Program-made: the position numbers and the translations under genes
Assembly: GCF_964340395.1 (NCBI RefSeq)
Contig: NC_135551.1
Span: 3,783,963-3,847,962 of the forward strand
Reading direction: 5' to 3'
DNA: 64,000 nt
Origin: Glandiceps talaboti
Taxonomy: Eukaryota; Hemichordata; Enteropneusta; Spengelidae
The notes under the pieces: generated by a model
Seen by the model: only the letters and a program-made list of their open reading frames with translations
What the model was told of the DNA's origin: nothing
The model's database searches: none
Shown: in pieces, positions 27,800-40,000 of the stretch
Layout of the letters: the number at the start of each line of letters is the position of its first letter
Numbering within the stretch: position 1 is the first letter of the stretch

Positions 27800-28039
27800 T
27801 TTGCTATATTATAGTATACTGTTCGTGGAAAACGTACTACAATCCAAATAACCGTAGCGAACTTTCAAAATGTCCGCTTCCAATATACACATGCGCAACA
27901 GAGTCCCTCCCAGCATTCAGTGCGATTGATACGTTCGCTTTCTTTCTGATGTAACTTAAGGGGTCTGATTACCACACGTGTTTTCGTCAGCTGTACTGTA
28001 GCTGGAGCTAGAGTTGTATCGATGTTGAACTGACTGAAT
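27800..28039. promoter_or_regulatory. Shared NDC80/URB1 divergent promoter region
   Basis: Only 240 bp separate the start codons of two divergently read housekeeping genes, so transcription start sites and both 5' UTRs must lie here unless an upstream non-coding exon exists. CACACGTG, a core E-box CACGTG context, occurs near 27975. No convincing TATA box stands out. Function is inferred from position. Confidence 0.6.
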
Positions 28040-31000
28040 ATGAGTGGAAATACACGTTTAAAGAGGAAATTGGGGAAGGACCCACATGATGGAGATGGTA
28101 AACGTGTACCAAGCAAGCGATCGAAGGGAGAATTTAATGCTTTTGAGTTCAAATCCAAATTAAAAGAACACACCAAAGCACTGCCAGGTACGTTCAATTC
28201 TACAGTATATATGTGTATAATACAGCTGTTCAGTGGTCGTCTTCCTAGCCCTGCTTACAGGCGGTGCACGGGTCTATATTGCTGACTCGACTCTAAACAC
28301 GGAGGTAGGAGGGACAATTATCAGAATCGAGTCCCGGATTACTCCGTATGCAAGCAGGACTATGGTCTTCCTAGACTTTCTGTGAGTTGAATCCTGAAAA
28401 CCTCAAATTGTTGAACTGCTTTGCTGAAAGACGTGATTCCATGTCACGATCGAAATCCTCAATACAATAGCATTGATGTGAAAATTATTATATTGTTATT
28501 ATTTCTACCACTACACGTCGAAATGTGGGAGACTCGTTAAGAACGTTGCCGTAAAACAGGCCGTGGTTTGCGACGATGCACCCCATCTCTTTAGTCATGT
28601 TAAATTGTTGCGTAGATCTATGGGGAAATAGGTACCCAGGTATGTGTACTACCATGCCACCTCGGATGGAAAATGCTATGTTTACCGGAGTTGTGGAGTT
28701 GTCATTTGATTCATTACCAGTCGGCAGTGGTTTCTCATTAACATAATATGGATTTTCTTTATAGCACTTACAAATTTTATCCAATTGGTGAAAGAGGATG
28801 ACAGTTCAAATGATGTTGTAGATTCCTATTTGAAGATTTCAGGAGAATGTAATGAAATATTTAATCTCATGGAAGGAGAAAGAAGACCTGGAACAGAGGT
28901 AATGTAGAATGTAGTGTTGCTGTACATAGTTATTAATCAATCTTTACTAATTACATGTAGAAGATCAAATTGTGATTTTTTGTATTTTATGTAGTCTGGA
29001 TGACCAGACTGTGCACAGGGTTTCTAACAGCACCTTAACCACAACCACAGTGTGAGTGAAGGTATAAATCATAATGATACTGTATAGGAACTAGACTAAT
29101 GTGTATGTCAATTTCATGGTGATTTCTATTCATGTACACCTTACATGTATGTGATAGTAGTTCCCCAGTAGTAGGAAACTGACAATTTGCATATATGTAC
29201 TTATATGTTTGTAAGCAGAAATTATGATTGTGTTCAGTCTCAACCATTAAACATTCTACAACATCAAATCATTCAGGCTAATCCCTATGTAACCACACAA
29301 CATCAAATCATTCAGGCTAATTCCTATGTAACCACAAAACATCAAATCATTCAGACTAATCCCTATGTAACCACACAACATCAAATCATTCAGGCTAATC
29401 CCTATGTAACCACACAACATCAAATCATTCAGGCTAATTCCTATGTAACCACACAACATCAAATCATTCAGGCTAATCCCTATGTAACCACACAACATCA
29501 AATCATTCAGGCTAATTCCTATGTAACCACACAACATCAAATCATTCAGGCTAATCCCTATGTAACCACACAACATCAAATCGTTCAGGCTAATCCCTAT
29601 GTAACCACACAACATCAAATCATTCAGGCTAATTCCTATGTAACCACACAACATCAAATCGTTCAGGCTAATTCCTATGTAACCACACAACATCAAATCA
29701 TTCAGACTAATCCCTATGTAACCACACAACATCAAATCATTCAGGCTAATCCCTATGTAACCACACAACATCAAATCATTCAGGCTAATCCCTATGTAAC
29801 CACACAACATCAAATCATTCAGGCTAATCCCTATGTAACCACACAACATCAAATCATTCAGACTAATCCCTATGTAACCACACAACATCAAATCATTCAG
29901 ACTAATTCCTATGTAACCACACAACATCAAATCATTCAGGCTAATTCCTATGTAACCACACAACATCAAATCATTCAGGCTAATCCCTATGTAACCACAC
30001 AACATCAAATCATTCAGGCTAATTCCTATGTAACCACACAACATCAAATCATTCAGACTAATTCCTATGTAACCACACAACATCAAATCATTCAGGCTAA
30101 TTCCTATGTAACCACACAACATCAAATCATTCAGGCTAATCCCTATGTAACCACACAACATCAAATCGTTCAGGCTAATTCCTATGTAACCACACAACAT
30201 CAAATCATTCAGGCTAATTCCTATGTAACCACACAACATCAAATCATTCAGACTAATCCCTATGTAACCACACAACATCAAATCATTCAGACTAATTCCT
30301 ATGTAACCACACAAAATCAAATCATTCAGGCTAATTCCTATGTAACCACACAACATCAAATCATTCAGGCTAATCCCTATGTAACCACACAACATCAAAT
30401 CATTCAGGCTAATTCCTATGTAACCACACAACATCAAATCATTCAGACTAATCCCTATGTAACCACACAACATCAAATCATTCAGGCTAATCCCTATGTA
30501 ACCACACAACATCAAATCGTTCAGGCTAATCCCTATGTAAACACACAACATCAAATCATTCAGGCTAATCCCTATGTAACCACACAACATCAAATCGTTC
30601 AGGCTAATCCCTATGTAACCACACAACATCAAATCATTCAGGCTAATCCCTATGTAACCACACAACATCAAATCATTCAGGCTAATCCCTATGTAACCAC
30701 ACAACATCAAATCATTCAGGCTAATCCCTATGTAACCACACAACATCAAATCATTCAGGCTAATCCCTATGTAACCACACAACATCAAATCGTTCAGGCT
30801 AATACGCCGTATTCCGGTTATCGAAGAAGCCCCGAAAAGATAAAAGATATGATTGTTTGGCCACTAGGGGCGCTGTTTTAGAACCGGAAGTGAGGGCCAG
30901 AATTGTAGAGCATTGTTGCAAAGGATAGAGTCTATAGGCATCGTAACCACTGACTAAAGATTTTCTGTCATTCCCCGTAACTTTACGCTATAATATTGCA

Positions 31001-34000
31001 TTATCGCCCATCAAATAACGAAATAGCAAATTAACCTGTTGTTCTCCTAATATTTCGCGTAAGTTTGGCTCTGCAATTCGACCGTGAGGAAAACCCAAAA
31101 GTAGCAACATTTTGAAACGGGTAGTACACTGACATGTCACTCACGTTTTCAGTGTGACCTCGTCCATTTGAGTTACCGTTGGAGAAATTGTAGCGATTGC
31201 TTCCAGTCAAACATCGGAACGGAAAAAGGTACAAAAACAGAGGAAAGAACCCTCAAAATCACAATATACGCTACAGTTATTGCAACTTGTATAAAACCAA
31301 TCTGATTAAAATCCGATGTAGATGTCGGCTAATCGTTCATTGCTATTTTACTTTCGTTATTGTGCCTGAATTGACCTTCGTGGTACATGTTTGATCGCCT
31401 CCTCTACCGATCAGGACAAAAACGTAAACATGTACCACGAAGGTCAATTCAGGCAAAATAATGAAGGTAAAATAGCAATGAACGATCAGCCGACATCTAC
31501 ATCGGATTTTAATCAGATCGGTATAAGACATGGTATGATGAGTGAACCACGTAAACGTTACATGGAAGGCCGATTCATTGAAGGGGTGGGCGATGTGGTA
31601 CATCAATCACAATAACAATATTTATGATTCGTTGCCGACTTCAATGGTTTTTTTTATACACTGATGGTCCTGAATGAAGAATAGCAAGCTAACCAAAGTG
31701 TGATAGTAAAGATGAGTATATCAATACAAATATGTTTATGCCAACTTATAACCAGTACATGAAATGTTTTTTTCCGGACAAAGTTTTATGATTTCACCCG
31801 TGGTGCTACACCACTGTTCTAATACACAAGAAAGGCCTAAGTATGCGGCGACATCAGTTACAATATAAACATGTGGCTTGGTAGTTGTCGACCGAACTCT
31901 CAATATTGCAATGACTGTAGCTGGAAGCTGTTCAATCTGATTAAAATCCGATGTAGATGTCTGCTAATCGTTCATTGCTATTTTACCTTCGTTATTTTGC
32001 CTGATATTATTTTTCTTGGTACATGTTTACATTTTTTAGCCTGATCGTAGAGGAGGCGATCAGGCAAGGTAAAAAATGTAAACATGTACCAAGAAGGTCA
32101 ATTCAGGCAAAATAACGAAGGTAAAATAGCAATGAACGATCAGCAAACATCTACATCGGATTTTAATCAGATTGGAAGCTGTTGTCAGATTTGTAATTTT
32201 CTAATCGTTCTTTTGTCAAGCAACAGACACCAGTAAGGTAAAGAAATATGTTTATCATGTCTACATCGGGTATATTTCGAAGGTCCTCTGTCCAACTTTC
32301 AATGTTTCCGCTGTCGATTAGTTCTATCTTTTGATGCTTGACATCCACTATTCGTCTCCTCTTCCGTTCTCTCAGAAAATTATCATTTTCTAGTGTTTCA
32401 AGACCAAGGTTGACAGCATTTCTGGCGATATCTAGTAGATTTAGAAGTAGTAATTTTCCACTCTTTTATGAATGCACGGAGTTCTTTTACGCCCATTTTG
32501 TTGACAGCTTCATACATCGCCATACTATTAGATGCCATGACGAAAATTCTGGCCCTCACTTTGTCAGATATGGTGCGCCCTCTCGCGATACTTTCCTGCG
32601 AAACAACCGGAAGTTCGATAACCGGAATACGCCGTATTCCTATGTAACCACACAACATCAAATCGTTCAGGCTAATTCCTATGTAACCACACAACATCAA
32701 ATCGTTCAGACTAATCCCTATGTAACCACACCACATCAAATCATTCAGACTAATCCCTATGTAACCACACAACATCAAATCATTCAGGCTAATCCCTATG
32801 TAAACACACAACATCAAATCATTCAGGCTAATTCCTATGTAACCACACAACATCAAATCGTTCAGACTAATCCCTATGTAACCACACAACATCAAATCAT
32901 TCAGGCTAATTCCTATGTAACCACACAACATCAAATCGTTCAGACTAATCCCTATGTAACCACACAACATCAAATCATTCAGACTAATCCCTATGTAACC
33001 ACACAACATCAAATCGTTCAGGCTAATCCCTATGTAACCACACAACATCAAATCATTCAGACTAATTCCTATGTAACCACACAACATCAAATCATTCAGG
33101 CTAATCCCTATGTAACCACACAACATCAAATCATTCAGACTAATTCCTATGTAACCACACAACATCAAATCATTCAGGCTAATCCCTATGTAACCACACA
33201 ACATCAAATCATTCAGACTAATCCCTATGTAACCACACAACATCAAATCATTCAGGCTAATCCCTATGTAACCACACAACATCAAATCATTCAGACTAAT
33301 CCCTATGTAACCACACAACATCAAATCATTCAGGCCAATCCCTATGTAACCACACAACATCAAATCATTCAGGCTAATTCCTATGTAACCACACAACATC
33401 AAATCATTCAGGCTAATTCCTATGTAACCACACAACATCAAATCATTCAGGCTAATCCCTATGTAACCACACAACATCAAATCGTTCAGGCTAATCCCTA
33501 TGTAACCACACAACATCAAATCATTCAGGCAAATTCCTATGTAACCACACAACATCAAATCATTCAGGCTAATTCCTATGTAACCACACAACATCAAATC
33601 ATTCAGACTAATCCCTATGTAACCACACAACATCAAATCATTCAGGCTAATCCCTATGTAACCACACAACATCAAATCATTCAGGCTAATCCCTATGTAA
33701 CCACACAACATCAAATCATTCAGGCTAATCCCTATGTAACCACACAACATCAAATCATTCAGGCTAATTCCTATGTAACCACACAACATCAAATCATTCA
33801 GACTAATTCCTATGTAACCACACAACATCAAATCATTCAGGCTAATCCCTATGTAACCACACAACATCAAATCATTCAGGCTAATTCCTATGTAACCACA
33901 CAACATCAAATCATTCAGACTAATCCCTATGTAACCACACAACATCAAATCATTCAGGCTAATCCCTATGTAACCACACAACATCAAATCATTCAGACTA

Positions 34001-37000
34001 ATCCCTATGTAACCACACAACATCAAATCATTCAGACTAATTCCTATGTAACCACACAACATCAAATCATTCAGGCTAATCCCTATGTAACCACACAACA
34101 TCAAATCATTCAGGCTAATCCCTATGTAACCACACAACATCAAATCATTCAGACTAATTCCTATGTAACCACACAACATCAAATCATTCAGGCTAATCCC
34201 TATGTAACCACACAACATCAAATCGTTCAGACTAATCCCTATGTAACCACACAACATCAAATCATTCAGGCTAATTCCTATGTCACCACACAACATCAAA
34301 TCATTCAGGCTAATCCCTATGTAACCACACAACATCAAATCATTCAGGCTAATCCCTATGTAACCACACAACATCAAATCAGTCAGGCTAATCCCTATGT
34401 AACCACACAACATCAAATCGTTCAGGCTAATTCCTATGTAACCACACAACATCAAATCATTCAGGCTAATTCCTATGTAACCACACAACATCAAATTATT
34501 CAGGCTAATCCCTATGTAACCACACAACATCAAATCATTCAGGCTAATCCCTATGTAAACACACAACATCAAATCGTTCAGGCTAATCCCTATGTAACCA
34601 CACAACATCAAATCATTCAGGCTAATCCCTATGTAACCACACAACATCAAATCATTCAGGCTAATCCCTATGTAAACACACAACATCAAATCGTTCAGGC
34701 TAATCCCTATGTAACCACACAACATCAAATCATTCAGGCTAATCCCTATGTAACCACACAACATCAAATCATTCAGACTAATTCCTATGTAACCACACAA
34801 CATCAAATCATTCAGGCTAATCCCTATGTAACCACACAAAATCAAATCATTCAGACTAATCCCTATGTAACCACACAACATGAAATCATTCAGGCTAATC
34901 CCTATGTAACCACACAACATCAAATCATTCAGGCTAATCCCTATGTAACCACACAACATCAAATCATTCAGACTAATCCCTATGTAACCACACAACATCA
35001 AATCATTCAGGCTAATTCCTATGTAACCACACAACATCAAATCATTCAGGCTAATCCCTATGTAACCACACAACATCAAATCATTCAGGCTAATCCCTAT
35101 GTAACCACACAACATCAAATCATTCAGACTAATCCCTATGTAACCACACAACATCAAATCATTCAGGCTAATTCCTATGTAACCACACAACATCAAATCA
35201 TTCAGGCTAATTCCTATGTAACCACACAACATCAAATCATTCAGGCTAATCCCTATGTAACCACACAACATCAAATCATTCAGACTAATCCCTAGGTTTA
35301 TTGTATTGCTATATATGATAATTTCTACCTCACAGAATCAGGACATATCTGTCATATCAATCTGTAATTTTCAACATCTTGTTTAAGACACATTATGTTA
35401 CACCAAGGGAGTTCTACTTGTTAACATACAAAGTTGACTGATCAGAAATTTTCATCTATGGAACCCAGAGTCTGTACACATTCATTGCCACATGGTTTGA
35501 TAAGACTCTGGGTATTGAGACTTCAGTTTACTTAAAGATAGACACAAACTAAAACTTCAATGTTCTTCAATGTGGTAGATTACCCAAGTGGGTGGTAGTG
35601 GTTCCTCTTTTTTTATGTGATTCTAATTACCCTGTGATCAATATAGTGTAAACATTGTAAGTCCCAAAACAGTCACTGCAAGTTTATGGAAATAGCTTTC
35701 ATAGAACCACCCTACTGAGACTCAAATTAAACCAATGTTCATTCAATACCTTATCACTGTTGTATCAACATGTTGTGACAATAGTTGTAGTTTATGTCTA
35801 TCTTAGTAAACCAAGTCTCAACTACCAGAGTAATAAGCTATTATGTTATATCATGTATTGAAATTATCTCTTCATCTTTTTGACAGATGCAAATCATCTT
35901 TGAGGCCTTAGAGTGCATCCTGGTGAGAATCACTGACCGTTTAAAACATCACAAAGCCACCGCATTACAGATTGTACAAAGAATGTTACAAAATCACATG
36001 AAACCTATTTATAATGCATTAAGTGTTGGTTCAACCAGTAGATATCTCAAGTTATGTCTACGACTACTCACAGCCATGGTGATGCAAGACACTCTCACAG
36101 CCAGGGAAGTTCAGACACATTTCAACTTTCAGCTTCCAAGTCTTGTTTCGATTATGAACAGGCGAGATTCTAAGGTAAAGACTTCTCTTTGTCTTGGGAT
36201 TTGTGTGCCAATTCTGTTAAAGGGGGAAGTAAGTACATGATGGAAATGAGTTGTGTCCATTGTCAGAATGTTCCATCAAAATTGTATGATTAGTAAATGT
36301 GTATTGATTTAGAAAAAGGGTGTCATATAAAAAATACATAAGGACCTACATAAAATTAATAGTGCTGATAACATGCCATATATTCCTGTTATTAGAAAGA
36401 CAAAAGATTGTATAGTTTGGCCACTGGGAGTGCTATTTGAAAAGACAAAAGATTGTATAGTTTGGCCACTAGGAGTGCTATTTGGAAAGACAAAAGATTG
36501 TATAGTTTGGACACTAGGAGTGCTATTTGAAAAGACAAAAGATTGTATAGTTTGGCCACTAGGAGTGCTATTTGAAAAGACAAAAGATTGTATAGTTTGG
36601 CCACTAGGAGTGCTATTTGAAAAGACAAAAGATTGTATAGTTTGGCCACTAGGAGTGCTATTTGAAAAGACAAAAGATTGTATAGTTTGGCCACTAGGAG
36701 TGCTATTTGAAAAGACAAAAGATTGTATAGTTTGGACACTAGGAGTGCTATTTGAAAAGACAAAAGATTGTATAGTTTGGCCACTAGGAGTGCTATTTGA
36801 AAAGACAAAAGATTGTATAGTTTGGACACTAGGAGTGCTATTTGAAAAGACAAAAGATTGTATAGTTTGGCCACTAGGAGTGCTATTTGAAAAGACAAAA
36901 GATTGTATAGTTTGGACACTAGGAGTGCTATTTGAAAAGACAAAAGATTGTATACTTTGGTCACCAAGAGTGTTATTTAGAAAGACAAAATATAGTGTAG

Positions 37001-40000
37001 TTTGGCCACTAGGAGTGCTATCTGGAAAGACAAAATATACTTTGGCCACTAGAACTTTTTGGAGTAAGCTTTTAAACTATAAGCTGGGGATGGTGAGTAG
37101 AGTTGATATCTTTTCATGTATCACCATGAGTATCACCATGATGTATCACCATGTGTACATGTATGTTATTGTATCACCATGTACATGTACATATATGTAT
37201 GTATCAGTTGTGCCATCATCAGAGGACACTGACATTTCATATATTGTATTTATATTTGTTTGTCTATTTTTTCTATTTCAGGCAACAGAGGATGTCAGAA
37301 TATGCTTTGCAAGGTTTGCTACTTCATTCCTTATAAGTAGTGATGACCAAGTTATTCAGAAACTTATTGAAGTTAGAGGTGAGTGTATAATTATTGAAGT
37401 CATTATGGCAAGATGTTAGGAAGACAATGTTACATATATTGTCATTTGTTTGGAGGGGTTTTGGTAGGAACGATACAAAGTAACAAACTTTACAACCTTT
37501 TTATGATTCCTTGATTATACTATTTATTTCTATAATATCAAGAATAAGTAAACTACAATGTGATACACTACATGTATATCAATAATAAGTAAACTACAAT
37601 GTGATACACTACATGTATATCAATAATAAGTAAACTACAATGTGATATACTACATGTATATCAATAATAAGTAAAACTGCAATGTGATACACTACATGTA
37701 TATCAATAATAAGTAAACTACAATGTGATACACTACATGTATATCAATAATAAGTAAACTACAATGTGATACACTACATGTATATCAATAATAAGTAAAA
37801 CTGCAACGTGATACACTACATGTATATCAATAATAAGTAAACTACAATGTGATACACTACATGTATATCAATAATAAGTAAACAACAATGTGATACGCTA
37901 CATTTATATCAATAATAAGTAAAACTGCAATGTGATAAACTACATGTATATCAAGAATAAGTAAAACTGCAATGTGATACGCTACATTTATATCAATAAT
38001 AAGTAAAACTGCAATGTGATACACTACATGTATATCAATAATAAGTAAAACTGCAATGTGATACGCTACATTTATATCAATAATAAGTAAAACTGCAATG
38101 TGATACACTACATGTATATCAATAATAAGTAAAACTGCAATGTGATACGCTACATTTATATCAATAATAAGTAAAACTGCAATGTGATACACTACATGTA
38201 TATCAATAATAAGTAAAACTGCAATGTGATACGCTACATTTATATCAATAATAAGTAAAACTGCAATGTGATATACTACATGTATATCAATAATAAGTAA
38301 AACTACAATGTGATACACTACATGTATATCAATAATAAGTAAAACTACAATGTGATACACTACATGTATATTGATAATAAGTAAAACTGCTATGTGATAC
38401 GCTACATGTATATTGATAATAAGTAAAACTGCAATGTGATACACTACATGTATATTGATAATAAGTAAAACTGCAATGTGATACGCTACATGTATATCAA
38501 TAATAAGTAAAACTACAATGTGATACACTACATGTATATTGATAATAAGTAAAACTGCAATGTGATACACTACATATATATTGATAATAAGTAAAACTGC
38601 AATGTGATACACTACATGTATATCAATAATAAGTAAAACTGCAATGTGATACACTACATGTATATCAATAATAAGTAAAACTGCAATGTGATACGCTACA
38701 TGTATATCAAGAATAAGTAAAACTGCAATGTGATACGCTACATGTAATTTATTATTTTAACTGCAAATTGATAATAGCTGCATTCAAGAAAGTACTGCTA
38801 ATGTCATCAAAATGGTGGCTACATACATGTAAACTGGTGATGATACTCATGTGGCTACATAAATTGACGATGTCACTATAATATTGCTACATAAATTGGT
38901 GATGTCACTAATGTGGCTACATAAAGTTGTGATGTCACTAATGTGGCTACATAAATTGGTGATGTCACTAATGTGGCTACATAAATTGGTGATGTCACTA
39001 ATGTGGCTACATAAATTGGTGATGTCACTAATGTGGCTACATAAATTGGTGATGTCACTAATGTGGCTACATAAATTGGTGATGTCACTAATGTGGCTAC
39101 ATAAATTGGTGATGTCACTAATGTGGCTACATAAATTGGTGATGTCACTAATGTGGCTACATAAATTGGTGATGTCACTAATGTGGCTACATAAACTTGA
39201 GTGTGTTCGATTTGCACAATCACAATCAGGATTTCATGTTTGATAAGTGTCAATCACAATGATTGACATGATTGGTAATCACAGTAATCAAACCCTGAAC
39301 CATGACTGTCATGATTACAAAATGGCAGACAATGTAATATCATGAGGGGAACACACGTATGACTAATGGCAAGTTAGAAATGATGGAAAGCATGATGTAA
39401 ATAAATTGTGTAAATAAATTGTGTCTGGTCAGATTGGTAATTTGTTGTCATTGTTATCATTTTGACGATTTGAAATCATTTAATTTTTAAGAAATGTGCG
39501 AAACTTTAAAAAAAAGTTTACATGTAAGTAATCATGATCGTGATTGAGCGTTTTGTTTACAACCTCGTTTTGAAAAATGACATCAGGTTAATCACAATCA
39601 GGGGTGCGTTCGATTATTTGTCCCAGGGGAGCCTCAGACCAGGGTAAGTGACGTCACTTGGGCACCTCAGGTCGTGTGAAAATCGAACATATTTTATTGC
39701 ATTTGGGAACCCATAATTAAATCCGTGATTCACGATAAATAATTTGGTCTGTCTTTCAAAAATATTTTAGACAATTTGAAGTGAAAAATTATTTCCTCAC
39801 TAAATGTGGAAAGATATCCTCAAAATACGGTATAATTCTTACGGAATTGATAACAATAACCAATCACATGTCGTCCCCATTTTGGGTCAAGTCAGGTCAG
39901 GTCAATCCCCAAGCTGCCCCTGCTCCATGAGAAGGGTCGACTTGGGGCGCCCCAAGTGTGACGTCATGTAGTAATTGAACACAACTTGGGGCAACTTTAG

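Larger units (their letters stand above)
30802..32637. mobile_element. Degenerate TIR transposon splitting the 39-bp minisatellite, ISL2EU-like
   Basis: Ends are inverted repeats of about 25 bp: AATACGCCGTATTCCGGTTA on the left, and AATACGGCGTATTCCGGTTA as the right-end reverse complement, both followed by TCGAA. Removing it restores the array unit GGCTAATTCCTATG, leaving AT as a 2-bp target duplication. Near the right end, minus-strand ORF pieces encode an N-terminal SAP-like stretch. A 2-bp AT duplication with a nuclease-type ORF recalls ISL2EU elements, but this is inference. It also carries two foldback insertions. Confidence 0.7.

Noticed and set aside
28488-28784. 98-residue minus-strand frame in URB1 intron 1
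   Set aside because: Looks protein-like in composition, but overlaps URB1 exon 2 on the other strand and I recognise no family; most likely chance.
29187-30881. 564-residue open frame of [13 protein letters not shown] repeats (and the antisense frame)
   Set aside because: Pure translation of the intronic 39-bp minisatellite; no splice support outside the array and both strands equally open.
32338-35295. 985- and 958-residue open frames on opposite strands
   Set aside because: Same 39-bp array plus transposon sequence; not a gene.
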